Assembly: GCA_028292245.1 (NCBI GenBank)
Contig: JAQGMS010000087.1
Span: 1-37,520 of the forward strand
From: Ramlibacter sp.
GTDB lineage: Bacteria; Pseudomonadota; Gammaproteobacteria; Burkholderiales; Burkholderiaceae_C
Length of the DNA stretch: 37,520 nucleotides
Direction: 5' to 3'
Numbering within the stretch: position 1 is the first letter of the stretch; each line of letters opens with the position of its first letter. The position numbers were made by a program, and so were the translations under genes. The notes beneath the pieces were generated by a model. That model was not told where the DNA came from, searched no databases, and saw only the letters and a list, made by a program, of their open reading frames with translations. This document shows, piece after piece, positions 24,633 through 32,021 of this stretch.

Positions 24633-25217
24633 GACAAGTCACAAGAAAAAAGGGCTTTGCGCAAGGAGCTCGTCGAGCAGCGGCTGAACATGCCGGACCG
24701 CGTGCAGCGCTGCGACTTGCTGCAGCGCGTGATGCGCATCTGGCTGGTCAACCGCCCCGACATCGTGATCGGCGCGTACTGGCCGATCAAGGGCGAGTTC
24801 GACCCCCTGCCGGCGCTGCACCGCTGGAAAGAGGACGGCGAACTGCTGGACGAGCCGCAACCGCGCCGCATCGGCCTGCCGGTCGTCGACAAGCTCCATA
24901 AGACGCTGAAGTTCCACGCATGGTTCCCTGGCTGTTACATGGAAGAAGACGCCTACGGCATTCCGAAACCCAAGGACACCGAGGTGATCGTGCCGACGCT
25001 CCTGTTCGTGCCGTGCGTGGGCTATGGGCCCGGCGGGTTCAGGCTGGGCTACGGGGGCGGCTTCTACGACCGCACGCTGTCCGCGCTGCAACCGAAGCCC
25101 TACACCGTGGGTCTGGGCTTCACCAACGGCTTCATCGGCGACATGGAGCCCGAGCCGCACGACGTGCCGCTGGACGCGATCCTCAACGACAACGGGGTGG
25201 TGTGGCCGATCAACTAA
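24630..25217 (+). CDS. 5-formyltetrahydrofolate cyclo-ligase
   Basis: Converts 5-formyl-THF to 5,10-methenyl-THF with ATP, 195 residues. The N-terminal SQEKRALRKELVEQRLNM helix and IGAYWPIKGEFDPLPAL are typical; the nucleotide/substrate loop GFRLGYGGGFYDR lies at about 136-148. There is no SD and only nine bases separate it from the slt start, so its promoter lies within the 5' end of slt. The hairpin repeat follows directly after the stop. Confidence 0.94.
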   Translation: MDKSQEKRALRKELVEQRLNMPDRVQRCDLLQRVMRIWLVNRPDIVIGAYWPIKGEFDPLPALHRWKEDGELLDEPQPRRIGLPVVDKLHKTLKFHAWFPGCYMEEDAYGIPKPKDTEVIVPTLLFVPCVGYGPGGFRLGYGGGFYDRTLSALQPKPYTVGLGFTNGFIGDMEPEPHDVPLDAILNDNGVVWPIN

Positions 25218-25220
25218 GAC

Positions 25221-25272
25221 CCCCACGGGCTTCGCCCTGCCCCCTGAGGGGGCGCCGCCGGCTAGGGGCGGC
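25221..25272. repeat. hairpin-rich intergenic repeat (Comamonadaceae type)
   Basis: Three successive inverted repeats fill the space between the cyclo-ligase and mdlA: GGGC-TTC-GCCC (25227-25237), GCCCCC-TGA-GGGGGC (25239-25253), and GCCGCC-(7)-GGCGGC (25254-25272). I recognise the CCCCTGAGGGGGC...GGCGGCCCG pattern as one often dispersed between genes in Comamonadaceae genomes. It may work as an attenuator or mRNA end. Only one copy is seen in this window. Confidence 0.7.
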
Positions 25273-25281
25273 CCGTCGCCG

Positions 25282-27024
25282 GTGACGCTCTACCGCCTGA
25301 TCGGGCAGTTCCTGCGGCGCCACAGCGCGGCTTATGCCGCGTCGGGGCTGATGCTGGCGGGGATCGCCATGCTGATCGTCTGGATTCCAAGGCAGATCGG
25401 CCAACTGGTCGACGGCCTGGTCGGGCACCGCTTGGGCGGTCAAGCCCTGTTGCGCGAACTCGCCTTGCTGGTCGCTGCAGGCGTCGTCGTGTATTTCCTG
25501 CGGGTCGGCTGGCGGCTGAAGCTGTTCGCCGCGGCTTACCGGCTGAGCGTGGAACTGCGCGAGCGGCTGTACACCCGCCTGGCGCTGCAGGGCCCGCACT
25601 TCTACCAGGGCCAGCGCACCGGGGACCTGATGGCGTTGGCCACCAACGACGTCGACGCGGTGGAAATGGCCGTAGGCGAGGCGATGCTGGCCGGGTTCGA
25701 CGGATCGCTGACGCTGGTGCTGGTGGTGGCGATGATGTCGCTGGGCGTGGACTGGCGGCTGGCCGCGTTCGCGCTGCTGCCGTTCCCGTTGATGGCCCTG
25801 AGCTTCTGGTGGATTTCGCGCCATGTCCACGAGGCGTGGCGCCTGTCGCTCGATACTTTCGGCGCCTTGAACGACCATGTGCAGGAGACGCTCTCGGGCG
25901 TGCGCACGGTGCGCGCATTGGGGCTGCTGGCGCGCAGCGAGGCGCAGTTTTCCAACCTGGCCGCGGCCGCCTCCAATGCCAGCTTCGATGCGCAGCGCTG
26001 GGAAGCCTCGTATGAGCCGGCGGTCGGCTTCACCCTGAGCGCCGCGACGGTGTTGACGCTGGGCGTCGGCGGCTGGCTGGTCTGGCACCAGGAACTGACC
26101 ATCGGCCAGCTCACGAGCTTCAGCCTCTACCTCGGTCAATTGATCTGGCCGATGTTCGCGGCCGGCTGGGTGCTGTCGCTGCTGGAGCGTGGCAAGGCGG
26201 CCTGGAGCCGGCTGCAGCCGGTGCTCGATGCACCGCTGAGCGTGGACGACCACGGCACTGTCGTTTATGTCACGCCAGGACCCGTCGTGACGCAGGCGGT
26301 GCGCTTCAGCTACCCGGGCCAGGCGCGGCCTGCGCTGGACGGCGTGTCGTTGCAGTTGGCGCCCGGCCGCACGCTGGGACTGGTCGGGCCGACCGGTGCG
26401 GGCAAGTCCACCCTGTTGCGGCTGCTGCTTCGGCATCACGCGCCGGCAACGGGCGCGCTGCAGTGGAATGGTGTGGACTTGCAGCAGTACACGCTGGCGG
26501 CGCTGCGCGCCGCGATCGCCTGGGTGCCGCAGGAAGCCTTTCTCTTTTCCGCCACGGTTGCCGAAAACATCGCGCTGGCGCGGCCCGGTGCCGGCCGCGA
26601 GCAGGTCGAGCAAGCGGCCCGCCTGGCCGCGGTGCACGAGGACATTCTGCGGTTGCCGCAGGGCTACGACACGCCGGTCGGCGAACGCGGAGTCACGCTG
26701 TCGGGAGGGCAGCGCCAGCGCGTGGCGATCGCCCGAGCCTTGCTGGCGGACGCGCCGCTGCTGTTGCTGGACGATGCGCTGTCGGCCGTGGACACCGATA
26801 CCGAAGCCCGCATCCTCGCGCACCTGCGGCAGGCGCGAGTGGGCCGCACGGTGATCATCGTCAGCCACCGCATCAGCACCGTGGCCGACGCCGACCACAC
26901 GCTGGTGCTGCACAACGGCCATGTCATCGAAGAAGGCGACCACGCATCCCTGGTCGCCAAGAACGGCTGGTACGCACGCCAGTGGCAATACCAGCAACTG
27001 CAGGCGAGTCTCGATGCCAGCTGA
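25282..27024 (+). CDS. ABC transporter transmembrane/ATP-binding protein, MdlA-like half
   Basis: Exporter half-transporter of 580 residues: six membrane helices (about 1-310) and an ABC domain with Walker A GPTGAGKS at 369-376, signature LSGGQRQ, Walker B LLLLDDALSAVD and H-loop SHRIST. The residue after the Walker B Asp is Asp instead of the catalytic Glu, so this ATP site should be weak, as in MdlA-type subunits of heterodimeric exporters. The start is uncertain: GTG 25282 begins the homologous VTLYRLIGQFLRR and avoids the repeat. It overlaps its partner by 11 bases. The substrate is unknown. Confidence 0.9.
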   Translation: MTLYRLIGQFLRRHSAAYAASGLMLAGIAMLIVWIPRQIGQLVDGLVGHRLGGQALLRELALLVAAGVVVYFLRVGWRLKLFAAAYRLSVELRERLYTRLALQGPHFYQGQRTGDLMALATNDVDAVEMAVGEAMLAGFDGSLTLVLVVAMMSLGVDWRLAAFALLPFPLMALSFWWISRHVHEAWRLSLDTFGALNDHVQETLSGVRTVRALGLLARSEAQFSNLAAAASNASFDAQRWEASYEPAVGFTLSAATVLTLGVGGWLVWHQELTIGQLTSFSLYLGQLIWPMFAAGWVLSLLERGKAAWSRLQPVLDAPLSVDDHGTVVYVTPGPVVTQAVRFSYPGQARPALDGVSLQLAPGRTLGLVGPTGAGKSTLLRLLLRHHAPATGALQWNGVDLQQYTLAALRAAIAWVPQEAFLFSATVAENIALARPGAGREQVEQAARLAAVHEDILRLPQGYDTPVGERGVTLSGGQRQRVAIARALLADAPLLLLDDALSAVDTDTEARILAHLRQARVGRTVIIVSHRISTVADADHTLVLHNGHVIEEGDHASLVAKNGWYARQWQYQQLQASLDAS

Positions 27025-28825
27025 TTCGATTGCGGCAGCCGGCCTTCCGTCCGAGCCGGCCGGAGGACGCCGCATCCTGGGCGACGCAGCCACCCTCCTG
27101 TTGCGCGCGGCAGATCCGGAACGCCGGCACATGCTGCTCGGCATGGCCTGGCTGTTGGTGGCAGCCGGCCTGGAGGCGCTGGGGCCGCTGATCGGCAAGA
27201 CCTTCATCGACAACTACCTGCTGCCCCAGCGCGCGGAGCTGCCCGCGATGGCCGGCCTGCTGGTCGGCGCGCTGCTGGCCGGGATGGCGGCCAGCTGGCT
27301 GCGCTACCTGCAGTTGGTGCGGCTGGCCGGTTCGGCGATGCGCTCGGTCCAGCGGATCCGCGAAAACGTCTATGGCCATGTGCTGCGCCTGCCGATGAGC
27401 TTCTTCGACCGCGCCATCACCGGGCAGCTGGTCAGCCGCGTCACCAACGACACCGAGGCGGTGAAGACGCTCTATGTCCAGGTGCTATTCGTGATGCTCG
27501 ACAGCGTGATCGTGCTGGCAGGCGCCATGGCCGCGATGCTGTGGCTGGACTGGCGGCTGATGCTGATCGTCGCCACGCTGGTGCCTGCGGTTGCGCTGAT
27601 CGTCCTGCTGTACCAGCGGCTGTCGGCGCCCGCCGTGACGCGAACGCGCGAGCTGCGCAGCGAACTCAACGCGCAATTGGCCGAGTCGATCGCCGGCATG
27701 GCGGTACTCCAGGCCGGCAATGCCACGAGCCGGTTCAACGAACGCTTCGCCGCCATCAACGAAGCGCACTACCAGTCGCGCCAGCGTGAGCTGCGCGCCA
27801 ATGCCTGGCTGTTGCGGCCGGTGCTGGACCTGCTGAACGTGATGCTGCTGGCCACCGTGATCTTCGTGTTCGGCCTGCGCAGCGAGGCCGTGGCGCTGAG
27901 CGCGCTGGAAGTGGGCGTGCTCTATGCCTTCATCAGCTACATCGCGCGGGTGGTCGAGCCGCTGATCCAGATCACGATGCAGTTCTCGCAATTGCAGCAG
28001 GCGATGGTCGGGGCGGCGCGCGTGCATGCGCTGCTGAAGGAGGCCGAGACGCCGGTGGCCGCGGAACACGGCCGTGTGACCGAAGGCGCGATCTCGATCG
28101 AGCACCTGAACTTCGCCTACCGGCCGGGCCAACTGGTCTTGCATGACGTCGACCTGCGGATTGCGCCGGGCAGCTTCCACGGCATCGTCGGCCATACCGG
28201 CAGCGGCAAGAGCACGCTGCTGTCGCTGTTGCTGCGCTTCTACCCGGCGCCGGCCGGTTCGATCCGCATCGACGGCACGCCGGTGGAGGCGATCGGCGAG
28301 GACCATTTCCGCGACAGCATCGGGCTGGTGCCGCAGGAGCCGTTCCTGCTGGCCGCCAGCGCGCGCGAAAACATCGCGATGGGCCGCAAGCTGACGGATG
28401 CGCAGGTCGAACAGGCGGCGCGCGCCGCGAATGCGCACGACTTCATCGCCGGCCTCGAGCGCGGCTACGACACCCCGCTGGGCGAAGGCGGCGCGCGCCT
28501 TTCGGTGGGGCAGAAACAGTTGCTCGCGATCGCCCGCGCCCTGGCCGGCGGCCCGCGCATCCTGTTCCTGGACGAGGCCACGTCGCACATCGACTCGGAA
28601 ACCGAACAGGTGGTGCAGCGCGCGCTGTCGGCACTGCGCGGCCGGGTGACGATCGTGGCCATCGCGCATCGACTCTCCACCATCCGCGCCGCCGACCGCA
28701 TCGTCGTGCTCAACCACGGGCGCATCGCGGAACTGGGCACGCACACCGAGTTGGTGGCGATCGACGGCGGCCTGTACCAGCGGCTGTTCCTCCTGCAAAA
28801 GCTGGAAGAGGAAGGCGCGGGTTGA
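27014..28825 (+). CDS. ABC transporter transmembrane/ATP-binding protein, MdlB-like half
   Basis: Partner half-transporter, 603 residues, with six membrane helices and an ABC domain. Walker A GHTGSGKS is at 393-400, the signature is LSVGQKQ in place of LSGGQ, Walker B is ILFLDEATSHID with the catalytic Glu, and the H-loop is AHRLST. The LSVGQ form and complementary catalytic site match the MdlB type, so the two proteins form an asymmetric heterodimer. ATG 27014 lies inside the mdlA 3' end; translation is probably coupled. The gene is convergent with lysR, seven bases apart. Confidence 0.92.
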   Translation: MPADSIAAAGLPSEPAGGRRILGDAATLLLRAADPERRHMLLGMAWLLVAAGLEALGPLIGKTFIDNYLLPQRAELPAMAGLLVGALLAGMAASWLRYLQLVRLAGSAMRSVQRIRENVYGHVLRLPMSFFDRAITGQLVSRVTNDTEAVKTLYVQVLFVMLDSVIVLAGAMAAMLWLDWRLMLIVATLVPAVALIVLLYQRLSAPAVTRTRELRSELNAQLAESIAGMAVLQAGNATSRFNERFAAINEAHYQSRQRELRANAWLLRPVLDLLNVMLLATVIFVFGLRSEAVALSALEVGVLYAFISYIARVVEPLIQITMQFSQLQQAMVGAARVHALLKEAETPVAAEHGRVTEGAISIEHLNFAYRPGQLVLHDVDLRIAPGSFHGIVGHTGSGKSTLLSLLLRFYPAPAGSIRIDGTPVEAIGEDHFRDSIGLVPQEPFLLAASARENIAMGRKLTDAQVEQAARAANAHDFIAGLERGYDTPLGEGGARLSVGQKQLLAIARALAGGPRILFLDEATSHIDSETEQVVQRALSALRGRVTIVAIAHRLSTIRAADRIVVLNHGRIAELGTHTELVAIDGGLYQRLFLLQKLEEEGAG

Positions 28826-28832
28826 GGCAACT

Positions 28833-29816
28833 TCAATCCAGGTCGTCGATCGTGTCCGGGTCGGGCACTTCGCCGATGGTCTTGCGGGTCGCCTTGGCCT
28901 GTGCCATCAGCCATTCGCAGAACGCCTTGATTTCGGGGCGCTGCGCGCTGCGCGGGCCGACGATCAGCCAGTAGGCCATCGGGGAGTCCATGCGATGGTG
29001 CGGCAACGGCTCGACCAAGTCGCCGTTGGCCAGCGCCTCCGCCACCATCGGCAACCGCGCCAGAACCACGCCCTGGCCGGTCAGCGCGGCCTGCACCATC
29101 TGGTAGGCGTAGTTGAAATACAGCCAGCGCTTGGGTTGCAATTTGGGCAGGCCGTGCTCATCGAACCAGCGGCGCCAGGTCAGCCACTCGAGGTGCGTCT
29201 GGTGCGCGTCGCCGGCTTCGATCAGGGCGAACTCGGTCAGGTCGGTCGCCTTCTTCAGCGGCGCGCCGCTCTTGAGCAGCCAGGGGCTGGCAACCGGCGT
29301 GAGCTGCTCGCCGAACAGGCGGATGGCATGCGGCGGCATGGTGGCCGTGGGGCCGTAACGCAGCGCCAGGTCGACGTCCGAGACTTCCAGGTCGAGCGTG
29401 GCATCGGAGGCGTCGATGCGGATGTCGATGTCGGGGTTGTCGCGCTGGAATTGCTCGAGCCGCGGAATCAGCCACATGGAAGCGAAGGACGCGAACGTGG
29501 TCAGGGCAACCGCCTGCCGGCCCGCGCTCTGGCGAATCTGCCGCACCGCACTGTCGATGCGCGGCAACGATTGCGCCACCGCGGTCAGCAATTGCGCGCC
29601 GGCACTGGTCAGTTCCACCGCGCGGGTGTGGCGCAGGAACAGGCTCACGCCCACTTCTTCTTCCAGCGATTGGATCTGGCGGCTGACGGCCGACTGGGTA
29701 AGCGCCATTTCTTCCGAAGCGGCGCGGAAATTCAAGTGCCGGGCAACGGCTTCGAAAGCGCGCAGATGCCCGGCCGAAATCGGGCGGGTGCGCAGGTGGG
29801 TTTGGGAGTGCTGCAT
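28833..29816 (-). CDS. LysR family transcriptional regulator
   Basis: Regulator of 327 residues in the GcvA-like style. The winged helix-turn-helix is at about 18-77 (HLRAFEAVARHLNFRAASEEMALTQSAVSRQIQSLE, split here only by family boundaries), and the effector-binding domain follows (FASFASMWLIPRLEQFQ, DLALRYGP). The C terminus is acidic. ATG 29816 was chosen for family alignment. It is divergent from the DUF2917 gene, with a perfect LysR-type box between them, so DUF2917 is the likely target. Confidence 0.93.
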   Translation of the reverse strand: MQHSQTHLRTRPISAGHLRAFEAVARHLNFRAASEEMALTQSAVSRQIQSLEEEVGVSLFLRHTRAVELTSAGAQLLTAVAQSLPRIDSAVRQIRQSAGRQAVALTTFASFASMWLIPRLEQFQRDNPDIDIRIDASDATLDLEVSDVDLALRYGPTATMPPHAIRLFGEQLTPVASPWLLKSGAPLKKATDLTEFALIEAGDAHQTHLEWLTWRRWFDEHGLPKLQPKRWLYFNYAYQMVQAALTGQGVVLARLPMVAEALANGDLVEPLPHHRMDSPMAYWLIVGPRSAQRPEIKAFCEWLMAQAKATRKTIGEVPDPDTIDDLD

Positions 29817-29847
29817 GGTGCCAGTCTTTGTCAGGAGCGATGCCTGG

Positions 29848-29870
29848 ATTGATGCGAATTGGGAATCAAT
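29848..29870. promoter_or_regulatory. LysR-type operator (T-N11-A)
   Basis: ATTGAT (29848-29853), 11 bases, ATCAAT (29865-29870): perfect 6-bp inverted arms with the T-N11-A spacing of LysR boxes. It lies 31 bases before the lysR start and 79 bases before the DUF2917 start, in position to control both. Confidence 0.65.
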
Positions 29871-29949
29871 AGGGTAGCCGGATTTCATTGGACTGCCAAG
29901 CGCCTGTCGACGATCATTCAGTACCGAATCGCCTCAATGGAGAAATCTC

Positions 29950-30471
29950 ATGGCCTCGCAAACGCTCTCGCAAACGCTCTCGCAAACGCAACAATCCTCG
30001 TCCGCCCCGGCACTGCCCGGGACGTGGAAACTGGCAGCGGGCCGCGCCATCACGCTCGAGCCGCGCGAGGCCGGTACGCTGCGGGTCGCGCATGGCCAGT
30101 TGTGGGCCACGTACGACGGCCCCCACAGTGGTCCGCTCAACGACCTGGGCGACCACATCATCGGAGTCGGCGGCCAGCTTCGGCTGCGCGCCGGCCAGCG
30201 GCTGGTGCTCGAAGCCTCGAACGGGCGGGCGCCCTCGTATTTCAGCTGGGACCCGCTGCCGGTGCCCGCCGCGGTGCCGCGCCTGGCTCGCGTGGTTCAG
30301 CCCCTGGCGGACTTGCGGCTTGCCTTGGGCTTGGCCGCAGGCGCCTTGGCGCGGTTGGGTGCCAGCGTCGTGGGTTTGGCCTGGGACTTCGCACTGGGCC
30401 GCGACCGCCTCGCCGACTGCGCCTTCAACGCGCAATCCAGGGCCTGCCGCGCCCACGGCGCCATGAGCTGA
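29950..30471 (+). CDS. DUF2917 domain protein
   Basis: Protein of 173 residues, function unknown. The DUF2917 core (about 25-100) has LAAGRAITLEPREAGTLRV, GQLWATYDGP and GDHIIGVGGQLRLRAGQRLVLE, consistent with a small beta-barrel like a cupin. The N terminus contains the repeat LSQT from a 12-bp tandem repeat. The C-terminal third is Ala/Leu/Arg-rich and is encoded opposite the TfoX gene tail. GGAG precedes the ATG. DUF2917 genes beside LysR genes are familiar from Burkholderiales. Confidence 0.8.
   Translation: MASQTLSQTLSQTQQSSSAPALPGTWKLAAGRAITLEPREAGTLRVAHGQLWATYDGPHSGPLNDLGDHIIGVGGQLRLRAGQRLVLEASNGRAPSYFSWDPLPVPAAVPRLARVVQPLADLRLALGLAAGALARLGASVVGLAWDFALGRDRLADCAFNAQSRACRAHGAMS
29955..29988 (+). 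repeat. 12-bp tandem repeat in the DUF2917 5' end
   Basis: Unit CTCGCAAACGCT at 29955-29966 and 29967-29978, then a 10-base partial copy to 29988. The unit length is a multiple of three, so copy changes would add or remove LSQT without a frameshift. Confidence 0.85.
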
Positions 30472-30755
30472 GGCGACTCCAGCGCATCCTCGGGTGCGCT
30501 GAAGTAATTCATGCCGCGCTCGACGCCCTGCATGAGATAGGTGAAGCGCACGCAACCAGCTTCTTCATAACCGGCGCGTGTCGTTTCATCGCCTTTCAGC
30601 CAGAGCTTTTGCCCGGTTCCCATGTCAGCCACGATCGCGATCGTCAGGCCCACCGTGTCGATGCCCCAGCCGCCGAACATACGGCGTGCGCGGCACGGCC
30701 CCACGCTCGAGAGGAGCTCGCAGCAATAATCGACAAAGCGGGGGTCGGCGGCCAT
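30297..30755 (-). CDS. TfoX N-terminal domain protein
   Basis: Protein of 152 residues. The TfoX_N domain occupies about 1-105 (FVDYCCELLSSVGPCRARRMFGGWGI, IAIVADMGTGQKLWLKGDE, CVRFTYLMQG, MNYFSAPED). The family includes the Haemophilus competence regulator, but most stand-alone members have no known role. The last about 45 residues form a Lys/Ala/Pro/Ser-rich basic tail. The gene overlaps DUF2917 tail to tail by 175 bases. ATG 30755 fits the domain start; the longer upstream frame would run into tetR. Confidence 0.87.
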   Translation of the reverse strand: MAADPRFVDYCCELLSSVGPCRARRMFGGWGIDTVGLTIAIVADMGTGQKLWLKGDETTRAGYEEAGCVRFTYLMQGVERGMNYFSAPEDALESPQLMAPWARQALDCALKAQSARRSRPSAKSQAKPTTLAPNRAKAPAAKPKASRKSARG

Positions 30756-30778
30756 GGAACCGCAGGGTAACGCCAATT

Positions 30779-30815
30779 CACGGTCACGGTAGCCGTGCCC
30801 CCGGGGTGCACCGTG
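30779..30815. promoter_or_regulatory. candidate TetR operator cluster
   Basis: CACGGT occurs at 30779-30784 and 30785-30790. CCGTG at 30793-30797 pairs with CACGG (30785-30789) as CACGG-TAG-CCGTG, and ACCGTG at 30810-30815 is a fourth, inverted half-site. The cluster lies just upstream of the tetR -10 element, over the expected -35 position. Confidence 0.45.
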
Positions 30816-30831
30816 GCATTCCCCCGCCCCG

Positions 30832-30837
30832 CATAAT
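30832..30837 (+). promoter_or_regulatory. -10-like hexamer before tetR
   Basis: CATAAT, six bases before the tetR ATG at 30844, with no Shine-Dalgarno sequence between. No clear -35 box. Confidence 0.4.
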
Positions 30838-30843
30838 TCCCGG

Positions 30844-31443
30844 ATGGCCCGACCCAAGTCATCCCAGCACGAGCTCAAGCGCGACGAAATCCTGGATGTC
30901 GCCGCGCAGTGCTTCGCGGACCGAAGCTATCCGGCGGCCAGCATGAACGACATCGCCGCGGCCGGCGGCACGTCGAAGGCGCGGCTCTACCACTACTACG
31001 AGAGCAAGGAAGCGATCCTGTTCGACCTGCTGGATCGCTACACCCAGCGCCTGCTGGCGGTGATCGCGCAAGCCGAAGCCACCGCGCAGCGCCGCAACCT
31101 GGACGATCGCGCGGCATTGCATGAACTGGTGCGCGGCTTCCTGGAGGAGTATGAGAACTCCGCCACTCGCCATGTCGCGCTGCTGCACGACACCAAGTTC
31201 CTGGGCGCAACGCAGCGCGAGCTGATCCTGAACCGCCAGCGCGACGTGGTTTCCGCCGTCACCCGTTTCCTGCGCCGCGCCTACCCTGCGCGGGTCAGCG
31301 TGGCCAACCAGACGCCGGTGACGATGATGCTGTTCGGCATGATCAACTGGACTTTCACCTGGCTGCGGCCCAAGGGGCCCATGAGCTACGCCGCCTTCGC
31401 CGAGGAAGTGATTGCCATGCTCGATCGTGGCCTGGCCGGATGA
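30844..31443 (+). CDS. TetR/AcrR family transcriptional regulator
   Basis: One-component repressor type, 199 residues. The helix-turn-helix is at about 14-60 (RDEILDVAAQCFADRSYPAASMNDIAAAGGTSK, YHYYESKEAILFDLL, read as two adjoining parts). The C-terminal ligand domain is all helical (FLEEYENSATRHVALLH, MMLFGMINWTFTWLRP). The stop overlaps gntK by four bases (ATGA), so the regulator and gluconokinase are co-translated. The ligand is unknown. Confidence 0.93.
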   Translation: MARPKSSQHELKRDEILDVAAQCFADRSYPAASMNDIAAAGGTSKARLYHYYESKEAILFDLLDRYTQRLLAVIAQAEATAQRRNLDDRAALHELVRGFLEEYENSATRHVALLHDTKFLGATQRELILNRQRDVVSAVTRFLRRAYPARVSVANQTPVTMMLFGMINWTFTWLRPKGPMSYAAFAEEVIAMLDRGLAG

Positions 31444-31946
31444 GCGCGCCGCAGTTGGTCATCATGGGCGTGGCCGGTTGCGGCAAGTCCGCGGTGGGCC
31501 AGAGGATTGCGCGTGCGCTCGCGCTGCCGCTGATCGAAGGCGACCAGTTCCATCCGGCCGGCAACATCGAAAAGATGCGCCAGGGCCTGCCGCTCGGCGA
31601 CGAAGACCGCGCCGGCTGGCTGGCGCGCCTGGCGCAGGAACTGGCGGGCCACCCGGGCGGCGCGGTGCTCACTTGCTCCGCGCTCAAGCGTTCCTATCGC
31701 GATCGCCTGCGGGCCGCGGCGCCGGGATTGCGGTTCGTGCACCTGAAACTCTCACAGGAAGATGCGTTGCGGCGCGTCGAGGCGCGCGGCGGCCACTTCT
31801 ATCCGCCCAGTCTCGTGGCCAGCCAGTTCGAGGCCCTGGAGGATCCGGCCGGCGAACCCGGTGTGGTGGTGGTGGATGCATGCCTGCCGATCGACAACGT
31901 CGCCGCCCAAGCCACCGCGTGGCTGAGTGGAACGGGATTGTCCTGA
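31440..31946 (+). CDS. gntK: gluconokinase
   Basis: Phosphorylates gluconate to 6-phosphogluconate, 168 residues. P-loop GVAGCGKS is at 10-17; EGDQFHPAGNIEKMRQGLPL, CSALKRSYRDRLR and GGHFYPPSLVASQFEALE are GntK-type motifs. No gluconate permease or dehydratase gene accompanies it here; it is tied only to the TetR gene. About 75 bases of AT-rich sequence separate it from the next gene. Confidence 0.93.
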   Translation: MSAPQLVIMGVAGCGKSAVGQRIARALALPLIEGDQFHPAGNIEKMRQGLPLGDEDRAGWLARLAQELAGHPGGAVLTCSALKRSYRDRLRAAAPGLRFVHLKLSQEDALRRVEARGGHFYPPSLVASQFEALEDPAGEPGVVVVDACLPIDNVAAQATAWLSGTGLS

Positions 31947-32021
31947 TTTAACAATCCGTAATTGATTACGATTAGGTAAAATCCGGTTTTTGCGTTTGCG
32001 CCTTCGGGCCCGGGAGAAACG
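31947..32021 (+). promoter_or_regulatory. AT-rich promoter region of the MBL-fold gene
   Basis: Contains TAAAAT (31978-31983, five of six matches to -10) and a small inverted repeat GTAAT-TG-ATTAC (31959-31970) just upstream, which could be an operator. A -35 box at proper spacing is not obvious. GGGAGAA near 32011 is the ribosome site. Confidence 0.45.

Noticed and set aside
25210-28798. Long minus-strand open frames opposite the ABC exporter genes
   Set aside because: They are shadows of the mdlA/mdlB-type genes: no known motifs, Arg/Gln/His-rich, no ribosome sites.
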